Shown here piece after piece: positions 26,658 to 35,635 of a DNA stretch of 64,000 nt. Every line of letters begins with the position of its first letter. The stretch's first letter is position 1. Both the position numbers and the translations under genes were made by a program. Source of the stretch: Aequorivita vladivostokensis (lineage in GTDB: Bacteria; Bacteroidota; Bacteroidia; Flavobacteriales; Flavobacteriaceae); assembly GCF_000952855.1 (NCBI RefSeq), contig NZ_JSVU01000002.1, positions 372,001 through 436,000 on the forward strand, written 5' to 3'. The notes beneath the pieces are model-generated. The model was not told where the DNA came from. It worked only from the letters and a program-made list of their open reading frames with translations, and searched no databases.

Positions 26658-29138
26658 ATGAAAAAATTACTTTTTGTCCTCTTACTTTTTTCCACTTATC
26701 TACTCCAGGCCCAAATTGTTGGAAAAGTAACCGATACCAAAGGCGAGCCCCTGCCCTACGTAAACATTTACCTTCAAAATAGCTACATAGGCACCACCAC
26801 AAATGACGATGGCAACTACTCGCTCAACGTTTCCCAACCGGGCGAATACAAGGTTATTTTTCAGTTCTTGGGCTATAAAACCTTAACCAAAACGATTGCT
26901 CCCAGTACCTTTCCTTTTATTCTGAATATTTCCCTGGAAGAAGAAACCACCAGCCTTGATGAAGTGGTGGTCAACACTTCCGAAGACCCAGCGTACCGCA
27001 TCATCCGAAAAACCATTGCCCAACGGAAGGAAAATCTGGAGAAGTTGAGCGAATACACAGCCGATTTTTATTCGCGCGGACTGTGGAAAGTTAAAAACGT
27101 GCCCGAAAAAATAATGGGCCAGGAAGTCGGCGATTTTGACGGAATGCTGGATTCTACCCGCACGGGCATCATTTACCTATCGGAAACCATTTCAGAAATA
27201 GCGTACCAAAAACCCGATAAATTCACCGAAAAGATTATCGCCAGCAAAGTGAGCGGCAACGATAACGGTTTCAGCTTCAACAGCGCACAGAGCGCCAACA
27301 TCTCCTTTTACGAAAATACGATTGAATTGAACGCGGCACTGGTTTCGCCCATTGCCAATAATGCATTGAATTATTACAACTATAAATTGGACGGCGTTTT
27401 TTACGAAGGCCCAAAACTCATCAACAAAATAAAGGTAATCCCCAAACGCCCCAATGACAGGGTTTGGCAAGGCTATGTATATATTGTGGAAGACGATTGG
27501 CAGCTATACGGAGTTGAACTTTCTACCACGGGAGCGGCGATACAAGTGCCTTTTGTGAGCAATTTAATGGTGAAACAGAACTATAAATACGATAGCGATT
27601 ATGATTTTTGGGTGAAAATTTCACAGTCCGTCGATTTCGGTTTTGGCTTTTTGGGAATGGAAGGCGACGGTCGGTTTATAGCCGTTTATAGCAATTATGA
27701 CTTTAAGCCACAGTTCACCAAAAAATCCTTTACCAACGAAGTGCTTTCCTTTAAACCCGAGGCCAACAAAAAGGACAGTCTGTTTTGGCGAGGCAGCCGC
27801 CCCGTGCCGTTGACCGATGAGGAGCTGAGAGATTACATCAAAAAAGACAGCATACAGGTTTTAAGGCGCTCAAAGCCCTATTTGGATTCACTGGACGCAA
27901 AGTCGAACAAACCCGGTGTTCTGAGTCTGCTGACAGGTTATACCTATAAAAATTCCTTTGAAAAATGGTCTGTTGGTTATGAAGGCCCTTTGCCCAACAT
28001 AAATTTCAATACCGTTCAGGGCTGGAAGAGTACGGCGGGACTAACGTTTAACAAATGGTACGACGACAACCAGACCAACACCCTTTCGGCGGCCGTTCGG
28101 GCAGATTACGGGATTGCAGAAGACAGGCTTCGGTTTACGGCGAATATTCTTCGGAATTTTAATTGGACGGACAAATTGCGCTTCTCCCTTTCGGGCGGAA
28201 GCACAGTGGCCCAGTTTAATGATACGGAGCCCATTTCGCCATTGATAAATACGTTTGCCACCCTTTTCTTTGAAAGGAACTATATGAAGCTGTACGAGCT
28301 AAATTTCGGACGAATCGCTTACAGTCAGGAAGTTTTTAACGGGCTACACCTGTACGCCGCCGTGGCTTATGAAAACAGAAAGCCGCTTTTCAACAATACC
28401 GATTACGTTACCATTCCATTTGACGATGTGAGCTATACCAGCAACAACCCATTGGCACCAAACGATTTCAGCAATGCCGCAATCACCGAGCATAACATCG
28501 TGAAAAGCAAGCTTCGGGCGCGCATCAACTTTGCCCAAAAGTATTTTTCAAACCCCGATATGAAATTCAATATTGGCGACAACAAATATCCGGAGTTAAA
28601 TATTTCCGTGGAAAATGGTGCCGCGATTACTGAAAGTTATTATGATTACACTCAGTTTGAAGCAAGTTTGAACCAATCCATTTCCTTGGGAAACAAGGGA
28701 CAGTTTTATTACAATTTAAAAGGGGGAACCTTTGCCAATGGCGACGGGATTTCCTTTGTGGATTACAAACATTTCAACGGAAATCAAACACGGGTGGGCA
28801 CTTCGCCTAATTATACAAATGTTTTTAACCTGATGCCCTATTACGATTTCAGCACCAACAAAAGTTATTTTGAAGGCCATGTGGAGCACGATTTCCGTGG
28901 ATGGATTTTGGGGAAAATTCCGGGAATCAATCAATTGAATCTCAATTTAGTAGCTGGCGCGCACTTTTTGAGCACCGAAGAACGGAAACCTTATTCCGAA
29001 ATTTCCGTAGGTATTGACAACCTCGGTTTTGGAAAATTCAGGCTGTTGCGAGTGGATTATGTGCGCTCCTATTACAACGGCGGCAGCGACGGCGCCTTTA
29101 TTTTTGGGCTGAAATTTCTGGATCTTTTGGGGCTTTAA
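26658..29138 (+). CDS. DUF5686 family outer-membrane protein with carboxypeptidase-regulatory domain
   Basis: A predicted outer-membrane protein of 826 residues. A signal peptide (cleavage after LLQAQ) is followed by a carboxypeptidase-regulatory-like domain (residues 20-105: GKVTDTKGEPLPYVNIYLQN ... LDEVVV) of the kind found on SusC-like receptors. The rest matches the DUF5686 family, beginning DPAYRIIRKTIAQRKENLEK and ending in a series of amphipathic beta strands typical of a barrel, with an aromatic C-terminal region (FIFGLKFLDLLGL). No TonB plug domain is visible. The function is unknown. The next gene begins 11 bases later. Confidence 0.88.
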   Translation: MKKLLFVLLLFSTYLLQAQIVGKVTDTKGEPLPYVNIYLQNSYIGTTTNDDGNYSLNVSQPGEYKVIFQFLGYKTLTKTIAPSTFPFILNISLEEETTSLDEVVVNTSEDPAYRIIRKTIAQRKENLEKLSEYTADFYSRGLWKVKNVPEKIMGQEVGDFDGMLDSTRTGIIYLSETISEIAYQKPDKFTEKIIASKVSGNDNGFSFNSAQSANISFYENTIELNAALVSPIANNALNYYNYKLDGVFYEGPKLINKIKVIPKRPNDRVWQGYVYIVEDDWQLYGVELSTTGAAIQVPFVSNLMVKQNYKYDSDYDFWVKISQSVDFGFGFLGMEGDGRFIAVYSNYDFKPQFTKKSFTNEVLSFKPEANKKDSLFWRGSRPVPLTDEELRDYIKKDSIQVLRRSKPYLDSLDAKSNKPGVLSLLTGYTYKNSFEKWSVGYEGPLPNINFNTVQGWKSTAGLTFNKWYDDNQTNTLSAAVRADYGIAEDRLRFTANILRNFNWTDKLRFSLSGGSTVAQFNDTEPISPLINTFATLFFERNYMKLYELNFGRIAYSQEVFNGLHLYAAVAYENRKPLFNNTDYVTIPFDDVSYTSNNPLAPNDFSNAAITEHNIVKSKLRARINFAQKYFSNPDMKFNIGDNKYPELNISVENGAAITESYYDYTQFEASLNQSISLGNKGQFYYNLKGGTFANGDGISFVDYKHFNGNQTRVGTSPNYTNVFNLMPYYDFSTNKSYFEGHVEHDFRGWILGKIPGINQLNLNLVAGAHFLSTEERKPYSEISVGIDNLGFGKFRLLRVDYVRSYYNGGSDGAFIFGLKFLDLLGL

Positions 29139-29149
29139 TAGAAAAAACT

Positions 29150-29923
29150 ATGAAAAATATTTTAAAACTACTAGTTATCTTTTCACTTTTCACTAGTTGT
29201 ATTCCGATGCAAAAAGTGCCGAAAGATGCAGTAATGACGGACTTTTTCCACTTTCAAAAAGCGAAGGATTACGACGCTTCCAAATGGGTGGTATTTCTAC
29301 CGGGGACTGGCGGCTTGCGGATTTTTAAGGACACAACCCATTATTACAAGGTAGCTGAAAAGCTAAACGCGGAAGGCATTTCGGTTCTATTGGTCGATAA
29401 TGTTGCTGCCTATAAAGCTTCCAAAAGAGACGTTGACGAAGAAGAACCCGCACAAATTCTCTGGACACTGGAAGAGGCTCTAAAGTGGGCAAAACAGAAT
29501 GGAGATATCGCTCCAAGTTCAGAGGGAAGCATCGTGGGCTGGTCACGGGCTGGCCTCGGTTTAATTCCGCTTGCAAATGATGAAGATGAATTGAAAAAAC
29601 TCAATATAAAATCAATTGCAATGTTTTATCCTGCAAATGGTTATGAAATTCAACTTAAACCAAAAGTTCCAGTACTGGTAATGACTGGCGGAAAGGATAA
29701 AATCGTTAAAGTTGACGATATTTTGAAGCATATGGTTGCCGAAAATGTGACCATTCAAGTTTATGATGATGCGTATCACGGCTATGATGTGGAAAGCCTG
29801 AAAAAGGGAAAATATTACCGCTACATTCCCTTCATCAGCAAAAAGCATTATCTCCTAAAGTACGATGAAGAAGCCGCGCAGGAATCTTTTGAGGAATTGA
29901 TTAAATTTTTAAGGAAAAACTAA
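29150..29923 (+). CDS. Alpha/beta-hydrolase fold lipoprotein
   Basis: A predicted lipoprotein of 257 residues (LFTSC, Cys17) with an alpha/beta-hydrolase fold. The nucleophile elbow is VGWSRAGLGL, the acid is probably the Asp in MTGGKDKIVKVDD, and the catalytic His is in YDDAYHGYDV. It resembles dienelactone-hydrolase-type proteins. The substrate is unknown. It starts 11 bases after the DUF5686 gene and is probably co-transcribed with it. Confidence 0.82.
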   Translation: MKNILKLLVIFSLFTSCIPMQKVPKDAVMTDFFHFQKAKDYDASKWVVFLPGTGGLRIFKDTTHYYKVAEKLNAEGISVLLVDNVAAYKASKRDVDEEEPAQILWTLEEALKWAKQNGDIAPSSEGSIVGWSRAGLGLIPLANDEDELKKLNIKSIAMFYPANGYEIQLKPKVPVLVMTGGKDKIVKVDDILKHMVAENVTIQVYDDAYHGYDVESLKKGKYYRYIPFISKKHYLLKYDEEAAQESFEELIKFLRKN

Positions 29924-29959
29924 ATCTTCGTGCCCTTTACGGCTCTGCAGTGTTAATTT

Positions 29960-29988
29960 TACCGCAAAGACGCGGAGAGCGCAAAGCA
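29960..29988. repeat. Dispersed 'CGCAAAGACGC' repeat
   Basis: ACCGCAAAGACGCGGAGAGC and the following CGCAAAGC are a short version of the repeat class seen at 17381-17455 and elsewhere in the window, here just upstream of a GNAT gene. Confidence 0.55.
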
Positions 29989-29995
29989 TAAAACC

Positions 29996-30511
29996 ATGGC
30001 AATACCTTTTCCAATCATAATAACAGAACGCTTAAACCTTCGGAAAATAGTTCCCGCAGACCTGGACAGGGTCTATTTTTTACGCTCAAACACAGATATC
30101 AACAAATACATAAAGCGGCCACCGCAGACGCGGGAAACGGCAATTGCGCATATCCAACTGCTGGACGGCAATTTAAAATCCGACAAAGCGATTGCCTGGG
30201 GAATTACGACCAAAGAATCAAACGTTTTGATTGGCTCCATTTGCCTTTGGAATTTTTCAGAAGACAAAAAAACCGCAGAGGTGGGTTACGACCTCGACCC
30301 CGAATATCAAGGCAAGGGAATTATGGGCGAAGCACTAAAAGCTGTTTTGGATTACGGCTTCAACCAAAGAGGTTTTGAAACTATCGAAGCCTATACGGAT
30401 TATAGGAATATTCCTTCAAAAAAGCTATTGAAACGACATGGATTTATTCCAAGAGAAGGCGAAAAAGATTCTGATAACCAAGATAATAGAATATATTACC
30501 TAAACCTTTAG
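29996..30511 (+). CDS. GNAT family N-acetyltransferase (RimJ/RimL type)
   Basis: A 171-residue acetyltransferase similar to the RimJ/RimL subfamily: ITERLNLRKIVPADLDRVYF, AEVGYDLDPEYQGKGIMGEA with the acetyl-CoA-binding loop QGKGIMG, and NIPSKKLLKRHGF. Its target (ribosomal protein, antibiotic or small amine) cannot be told. It converges with pcm, and the two genes overlap by 4 bases at their stop codons. Confidence 0.9.
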   Translation: MAIPFPIIITERLNLRKIVPADLDRVYFLRSNTDINKYIKRPPQTRETAIAHIQLLDGNLKSDKAIAWGITTKESNVLIGSICLWNFSEDKKTAEVGYDLDPEYQGKGIMGEALKAVLDYGFNQRGFETIEAYTDYRNIPSKKLLKRHGFIPREGEKDSDNQDNRIYYLNL

Positions 30512-31149
30512 TTTTTGTCTTCCAAAAGTGGTACAAATCGGAATTCTCCGTACTCTTCTTTCTGAAATTCGGTGTCGGATTTACGCAAAAATACCGTCAT
30601 AATCTGTACATTTTCCCCAACCGGAATTACCAATCTTCCACCAATTTTTAACTGCGCCAACAACGGATTGGGGACATAGGGCGCTCCGGCAGTTACGATA
30701 ATTCCGTCAAAAGGAGCTTCCTCTTCCAGCCCGATATAACCGTCGCCAAAAATCATGCGTTTGGGTTTGTAGCCAAGTTTTGGAAGAAAGAGTTTCGTTT
30801 TTTTGAAAAGTTCGTTTTGTCTTTCAATGGTGTATAGAATCGCTCCCATTTCCAAAAGTACTGCAGCTTGATAGCCGCTCCCCGTTCCTATTTCCAGAAT
30901 TTTGTCGCCCTTCTTCACTTGCAAGAGTTCCGTTTGGCGAGCCACGGTATATGGCTGCGAAATGGTCTGGTCTGCAGCAATCGGGAAAGCCTTGTCAACA
31001 TACGCGTGGTCCACAAAGCCCGAGTCCATAAAAAGATGCCGTGGAATCTTGCCGATGGCCTGTAAAACGTTTTTGTCGGCTATCCCTTTTCTTTTAAGGG
31101 TTTCAACCAGTTTTTTACGCATTCCTTGGTGGGTAAATGTATCTTTCAC
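30508..31149 (-). CDS. pcm: Protein-L-isoaspartate O-methyltransferase
   Basis: A 213-residue cytoplasmic SAM-dependent enzyme that starts repair of isoaspartyl residues in aged proteins. Motifs: RHLFMDSGFVDHAYVDKAFP, the substrate-binding QTISQPYTVARQTELL, the SAM motif ILEIGTGSGYQAAVL and FDGIIVTAGAPYVPNPLLAQ. The length is normal. It is convergent with the GNAT gene and has its own upstream region. Confidence 0.96.
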   Translation of the reverse strand: MKDTFTHQGMRKKLVETLKRKGIADKNVLQAIGKIPRHLFMDSGFVDHAYVDKAFPIAADQTISQPYTVARQTELLQVKKGDKILEIGTGSGYQAAVLLEMGAILYTIERQNELFKKTKLFLPKLGYKPKRMIFGDGYIGLEEEAPFDGIIVTAGAPYVPNPLLAQLKIGGRLVIPVGENVQIMTVFLRKSDTEFQKEEYGEFRFVPLLEDKN

Positions 31150-31285
31150 TGCTATTGGATTTGAGATTTTGACGTGAGATATTAGACTTTACAAAGTAAC
31201 CAAATTAGCGTATTAAGCACCAAATTTCAAGTACCAATTTCCAAATATATTTCGGAAAGCAAATAGCAAAGCCAATACCCCAGCC

Positions 31286-31386
31286 TTAAAGGGAGTTAAT
31301 CATATAATTATGAGAAATGGCTTGTTTCCCAATAACAAGAATTCTGACGTCAACCACCACAAAGAAAGCCAAAACACTCCCTTTAA
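31286..31386. repeat. Inverted repeat flanking about 80 bases (MITE-like)
   Basis: TTAAAGGGAGT at 31286-31296 is repeated inverted at 31376-31386, with further partial similarity outward (CCCAG / CTCAGGG). The enclosed sequence has no open frame. It could be a very small non-autonomous element or a fold-back RNA. It lies within the 371-base spacer upstream of the Gfo/Idh/MocA gene. Confidence 0.4.
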
Positions 31387-31398
31387 CGCTCAGGGATC

Positions 31399-31482
31399 AA
31401 ACTCGAACTTCTAAACTCATAAACTTCTAAACTTATAAACCCATCAACTCCTAAACTTTTAGACCCCTCAACTTTTCAACTT
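31399..31482. repeat. Degenerate TAAACTT-rich array
   Basis: About 84 bases made of repeated AAACTT(C/T)TAAACTCAT-like units just upstream of the promoter of the Gfo/Idh/MocA gene. A closely similar stretch lies at 33524-33610 before the DUF1015 gene. Confidence 0.6.
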
Positions 31483-31496
31483 TCCCCCGAAACCCG

Positions 31497-31504
31497 TACA
31501 TTTG
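31497..31504 (+). promoter_or_regulatory. Promoter -7 element of the Gfo/Idh/MocA gene
   Basis: TACATTTG matches TAnnTTTG and lies 16 bases before the ATG. At the -33 position there is TTTC instead of TTTG. Confidence 0.4.
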
Positions 31505-31520
31505 TGAAAAACACACGCCA

Positions 31521-32489
31521 ATGCTAAAAGCGGGAGTTCTGGGTGCAGGTCACCTGGGAAAAATACACTTGAAATTGCTGCAACAATCCACAAAATATGA
31601 CCTTGTGGGATTCTTCGATGCCAGCAAGGAAGCCTCGAAACAAATAGAAACTGAATTCGGCTATAAAAGTTTTCCCTCGATGGAAAGCCTTATAGATGCT
31701 TGCGATATGGTGGTTGTGGTGACCCCGACGAGCACACATTTTGAATGTGCCGAAAAGGTAATACGGGCCGGAAAGCATCTTTTTATTGAGAAACCCATTA
31801 CGGAAACGGTCGCACAGGCAGAGCAGATTCGCGATTTGGCGAAAGAGATGAAAGTACGCGGACAAGTAGGGCAAGTGGAACGTTTTAACCCTGCCTTTCA
31901 AGCCATTAAGGATAAAATCCACAACCCGATGTTTATTGAGACCCACCGTTTGGCGGAGTTCAACCCCCGCGGGACCGATGTTTCGGTGGTATTGGATTTG
32001 ATGATACACGACATCGATGCTATCTTGAGCGTTGTAAAAAGCTCGGTAAAGTCGGTAAGCTCCAGTGGCGTTTCGGTTATCAGCGAAACGCCCGATATTG
32101 CCAATGCCCGCATTGAGTTTGAAAATGGTTGCGTGGCAAATTTGACCGCAAGCCGCATTTCGCTTAAAAAAATGCGCAAGGCCCGTTTCTTTCAGCGCGA
32201 CGCCTATATTTCGGTAGATTTTCTGGAGAAGAAATGCGAAGTGGTAAAAATGAAGGACGCCCCAAAGGAAATAGACGATTTTGCGATGGTGTTGACCAAT
32301 GCGGAAGGAATAAAAAAACAAATCTATTTCGAAAACCCAAAAATTGAGGCAAACAATGCCATTCTTGACGAGCTGGAAAGTTTTTACGAAGCCATTAAAG
32401 CCGATAGAACTCCAGAGGTTTCGCTTAAACAAGGTACAGAGGCGCTTCGGGTGGCCATGTTGATAATTGAAAATTTTAAGAAAATATAG
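31521..32489 (+). CDS. Gfo/Idh/MocA family oxidoreductase
   Basis: A soluble NAD(P)-dependent oxidoreductase of 322 residues. The N-terminal Rossmann domain starts with AGVLGAGHLGKIHLKLLQQS; the family motif at the end of that domain is GKHLFIEKPITETVAQAEQI (Glu-Lys-Pro). The C-terminal alpha/beta domain includes VLDLMIHDIDAILSVV. Substrates in this family are usually sugars or sugar acids; none can be assigned. It is the first gene of a plus-strand series that reaches miaA. Confidence 0.9.
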   Translation: MLKAGVLGAGHLGKIHLKLLQQSTKYDLVGFFDASKEASKQIETEFGYKSFPSMESLIDACDMVVVVTPTSTHFECAEKVIRAGKHLFIEKPITETVAQAEQIRDLAKEMKVRGQVGQVERFNPAFQAIKDKIHNPMFIETHRLAEFNPRGTDVSVVLDLMIHDIDAILSVVKSSVKSVSSSGVSVISETPDIANARIEFENGCVANLTASRISLKKMRKARFFQRDAYISVDFLEKKCEVVKMKDAPKEIDDFAMVLTNAEGIKKQIYFENPKIEANNAILDELESFYEAIKADRTPEVSLKQGTEALRVAMLIIENFKKI

Positions 32490-32545
32490 GCCCCTAACCC
32501 CGAAAGGAGGCCTAAACTTTGGAGAAATTATAAAAAGAATAAAAA

Positions 32546-32582
32546 AGTCTAAAATCTCAAGTCTAAAATCTCATATCTAAAA
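32546..32582. repeat. 14-base tandem repeat before the 3-hydroxyacyl-CoA dehydrogenase gene
   Basis: Two perfect copies of a 14-base unit (32546-32559 and 32560-32573; AGTCTAAAATCTCA) and part of a third end at the start codon of the next gene. Confidence 0.8.
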
Positions 32583-32583
32583 A

Positions 32584-33474
32584 ATGAAAAACATAGCAGT
32601 AATAGGCGCAGGCACAATGGGCAACGGAATAGCCCACACCTTCGCACAATTTGATTATAAAGTACAGTTGATTGATATTCACCAAACGTCGCTTGACAAA
32701 GGGATTGCCACCATCACCAAGAATTTGGACAGAATGGTCGCTAAAGAAACCATTTCTGAAGAAGACAAGCAACGAACGCTGAAAAATATAACCACCTATA
32801 CCAGCCTTGAGGAAGGCGTGGAATGTGCGGGACTTGTTGTGGAAGCAGCCACTGAAAATGTGGATTTAAAACTGAAAATCTTCCGCGATTTGGACAAGTT
32901 TTGTCCGGAAGATACCATTCTTGCGAGCAATACTTCTTCCATTTCAATTACGCAGATTGCCTCGGTAACCTCGCGTCCCGGAATGGTTATCGGGATGCAC
33001 TTTATGAATCCGGTGCCGATTATGAAATTGGTTGAAATAATAAAAGGTTACAGCACGAGTGAGGAAACTTTCAAAACGGTGGAAGAACTTTCAAAAAAGC
33101 TGAATAAAGTTCCCGTGGAAGTAAATGATTACCCAGGTTTCGTGGCAAACCGCATTTTGATGCCGATGATAAACGAAGCCATTGAAACGCTTTATAACGG
33201 CGTGGCCGGCGTGAAGGAAATAGACACCGTAATGAAACTGGGGATGGCCCACCCGATGGGTCCCTTGGCATTGGCAGATTTTATCGGGCTTGATGTTTGT
33301 CTTTCTATTTTGAAAGTGATGTACGAAGGCTTTAAAAATCCAAAATACGCGCCTTGCCCATTATTGGTAAATATGGTCATGGCAGGAAAACTGGGCGCCA
33401 AAAGCGGCGAAGGTTTTTATGATTACAGCCAAAACAGAAAGGCGGAGGATGTTTCTTCGCAATTTTCGAAATAA
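32584..33474 (+). CDS. 3-hydroxybutyryl-CoA dehydrogenase
   Basis: An NAD-dependent 3-hydroxyacyl-CoA dehydrogenase of 296 residues, the length of the single-function enzymes (Hbd/PaaH). It starts with the cofactor loop IGAGTMGNGIAHTFAQ. Further motifs are ASNTSSISITQIAS with the active-site Ser, GMHFMNPVPIMKLVEII with the catalytic His, NDYPGFVANRILMPMINEA and GMAHPMGPLALADFIGLD. It may act in butyrate or phenylacetate-type oxidation; no neighbour decides which. It follows the Gfo/Idh/MocA gene after 94 bases. Confidence 0.93.
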   Translation: MKNIAVIGAGTMGNGIAHTFAQFDYKVQLIDIHQTSLDKGIATITKNLDRMVAKETISEEDKQRTLKNITTYTSLEEGVECAGLVVEAATENVDLKLKIFRDLDKFCPEDTILASNTSSISITQIASVTSRPGMVIGMHFMNPVPIMKLVEIIKGYSTSEETFKTVEELSKKLNKVPVEVNDYPGFVANRILMPMINEAIETLYNGVAGVKEIDTVMKLGMAHPMGPLALADFIGLDVCLSILKVMYEGFKNPKYAPCPLLVNMVMAGKLGAKSGEGFYDYSQNRKAEDVSSQFSK

Positions 33475-33480
33475 ATTTTA

Positions 33481-33526
33481 ACCACGGAGTGCACAAAGAT
33501 TTGCACAAAGTCCACAAAGAAAACCA
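33481..33526. repeat. Dispersed 'ACCACGGAG..CACAAAG' repeat
   Basis: ACCACGGAGTGCACAAAG, TTTGCACAAAG and TCCACAAAG units follow the dehydrogenase gene directly. They are related to the repeats at 17381, 29960 and 61968. Confidence 0.6.
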
Positions 33527-33610
33527 CTAAACTTTTAAACTTTTAAACTCCTAAACTTATCAACCCATCGACTCATCGACTTTTAAACACTTAAACTACT
33601 AAACTCATAA
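33524..33610. repeat. Degenerate TAAACTT-rich array, second locus
   Basis: Multiple CTAAACTTTTAAACTTTTAA-like units ending 10 bases before the TTG start of the DUF1015 gene. It resembles the array at 31399-31482 in composition and wording. Confidence 0.6.
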
Positions 33611-33619
33611 ATCCAAACA

Positions 33620-34858
33620 TTGGCCAAAATTATCCCCTTTAAAGCCGTCCGCCCTACGCGTGACAAAGTGAGCCTGCTCGCGGCGCGCTCCTATGACAGT
33701 TATACGGCCATGCAGGTAGAGTCGCGATTGCGGGACAACCCATTTTCGTTTCTGCATATCGTGAACCCGGGGTATAAGTATCAAAAGGAAATTTCGGGCG
33801 AAGAACGCTACGGCCTGGTACGCAACCGCTATCAGGAATTTAAGGAAGATGAAATTTTTATTCAGGACGAAAAACCGTCATTCTACATTTATAAAATCGT
33901 AAACCGTGACAGGCTTGAGTTCAACGGCATTGTGGCCGCGGCGAGCGTTCAGGATTACGCCGATGATGTCATCAAAAAACATGAGGACACGCTGGAATTT
34001 CGAGAGGTTATTTTTAAGGAATACCTAAAAACCGTGGGTTTCAACGCAGAAGCCGTGCTCCTCACCTATCCCGATAATGACGAATTGGAAGCCATAATTG
34101 AAGAGGTAATGCAAAGCCGCGCCGAGTATGAATTTACCACCACCTATCGCGACACGCACTATCTGTGGAATGTAGATGACGAAGTGCTGCTGAAAAAAAT
34201 CCAACAGATTTATAGCAAAATGCCAGCGCTGTATATTGCCGATGGCCACCACCGCTCTGCTTCTTCATACCTATTAGCGAAAGATTTGAAGGAAGAAAAT
34301 CCCAACCACACCGGCGATGAACCTTATAACTATTTTATGAGCTACCTCATTCCGGAAAGCGATTTAAAAATATATGAGTTCAACCGCTTGGTGAAGGATT
34401 TGAACGGGATGACAAAGGAAGAGTTTTTAATAAAGCTCGACGAACATTTCAGAATAGAAAACCGCGGAATGGAATATTACAAGCCTTCGAAACTGCACCA
34501 TTTCAGCATGTATCTTGATGGCGAGTTTTATTCCTTGTACCTTCGCAAGACAAAATATGAAATAAAAAATGCGCTCGATGCGTTGGACACCCATATTTTA
34601 TACGTTACGGTCTTAAAACCTCTTCTCGGCATCGAGGATTTACGGAACGACCAGCGCATTGAATATTCCCACGGAAAAAAGGATTTGGCATACGTAAAAA
34701 CCGTGGTTGATTCGGGGACGTTTGCTGTGGGTTTTGGGCTGGTTGCCGTCACTACGGACGAACTAAAGCAGATAGCCGACGAAGGCCTGAAAATGCCCCC
34801 CAAGAGCACCTATATTGAACCGAAACTGAGAAGTGGCGTAACGGTTTACGAATTCTGA
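33620..34858 (+). CDS. DUF1015 family protein
   Basis: A 412-residue cytoplasmic protein of the DUF1015 family: it starts AKIIPFKAVRPTRDKVSLLA and contains the family motif YIADGHHRSASSYLLA, which looks like an active or ligand site, and GVEDLRND-like GIEDLRNDQRIEYSHGKKD near the C-terminus. The start codon is TTG at 33620; no ATG fits. The function is unknown; in many Bacteroidetes this family lies near serine biosynthesis genes, which are not seen here. It is followed by the PLP-binding YggS-type gene. Confidence 0.9.
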   Translation: MAKIIPFKAVRPTRDKVSLLAARSYDSYTAMQVESRLRDNPFSFLHIVNPGYKYQKEISGEERYGLVRNRYQEFKEDEIFIQDEKPSFYIYKIVNRDRLEFNGIVAAASVQDYADDVIKKHEDTLEFREVIFKEYLKTVGFNAEAVLLTYPDNDELEAIIEEVMQSRAEYEFTTTYRDTHYLWNVDDEVLLKKIQQIYSKMPALYIADGHHRSASSYLLAKDLKEENPNHTGDEPYNYFMSYLIPESDLKIYEFNRLVKDLNGMTKEEFLIKLDEHFRIENRGMEYYKPSKLHHFSMYLDGEFYSLYLRKTKYEIKNALDALDTHILYVTVLKPLLGIEDLRNDQRIEYSHGKKDLAYVKTVVDSGTFAVGFGLVAVTTDELKQIADEGLKMPPKSTYIEPKLRSGVTVYEF

Positions 34859-34908
34859 AAAAAGAGAAAAGAGAAAAGAGAAAGGAGAAAGGAAAAAGAG
34901 AAGTGATT

Positions 34909-35568
34909 ATGACGATTTCAGAAAATTTAAAAAATTTAAAAAAAGCATTACCGAAGGATGTTACACTGGTAGCGGTTTCAAAAACCAAGCCCGTGAGCGA
35001 TTTGATGGAGGCCTACAACGCAGGTCAGCGTGTTTTTGGCGAAAACAAAATTCAGGAAATGGAAGCCAAATGGCAGGAAATGCCAAAGGATGTGGAGTGG
35101 CACATGATTGGCCACGTGCAGCGCAACAAGGTAAAATATATGGCTCCTTTCGTGAGTCTGATTCACGCGGTGGACAGCTTAAAACTTTTAAAGGAAATCA
35201 ACAAAGAAGCCCTAAAGAATAACCGGACCATCAATTGCTTGCTTCAAGTAAAGATAGCCGAAGAAGAGAGTAAATTTGGAATGGACGAAGCCGACGCCGC
35301 TTCCCTCCTCGCTTCCGAGGCATTTAAAAAACTTCAGAATGTAAAAGTTGTGGGCCTTATGGGAATGGCAACCTTTACCGATGATGAAAGGCAGATTTCA
35401 GAAGAATTTCAGAAATTGAAGGATGTTTTTGAAAAATTCAAGGTTCAAGATTCAAGATTTAAAATTCTCAGTATGGGAATGAGCGGCGATTACAAAATCG
35501 CAATCGAACACGGCAGCAATATGGTGCGTGTGGGAAGTGCGATTTTTGGGGAACGGAATTACGAGTAA
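34909..35568 (+). CDS. YggS/PROSC family PLP-binding protein
   Basis: A 219-residue PLP-binding protein that helps to balance free pyridoxal phosphate in the cell; it has no known catalytic activity. Motifs: VTLVAVSKTKP with the PLP-binding Lys, VFGENKIQEMEAKW, EWHMIGHVQRNKVKYM, and ILSMGMSGDYKIAIEHGSNM with the phosphate-binding residues, then VRVGSAIFGER. The ATG at 34909 is preferred over a GTG two codons earlier. A purine-only stretch (34858-34903) that includes AGGAGA precedes it, one of the few places with a possible Shine-Dalgarno sequence. Confidence 0.95.
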   Translation: MTISENLKNLKKALPKDVTLVAVSKTKPVSDLMEAYNAGQRVFGENKIQEMEAKWQEMPKDVEWHMIGHVQRNKVKYMAPFVSLIHAVDSLKLLKEINKEALKNNRTINCLLQVKIAEEESKFGMDEADAASLLASEAFKKLQNVKVVGLMGMATFTDDERQISEEFQKLKDVFEKFKVQDSRFKILSMGMSGDYKIAIEHGSNMVRVGSAIFGERNYE

Positions 35569-35635
35569 ACAGTTTTCTGTAGCGGTAAGCAGTCTTTACA
35601 ATAAAAAATAAAAATAGAGAATAGTCAATAAACGG

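Noticed and set aside
31524-32432. Antisense open frame of 302 codons over the Gfo/Idh/MocA gene
   Set aside because: It mirrors a well-supported gene, and its translation is rich in Cys, His and Phe without any motif.
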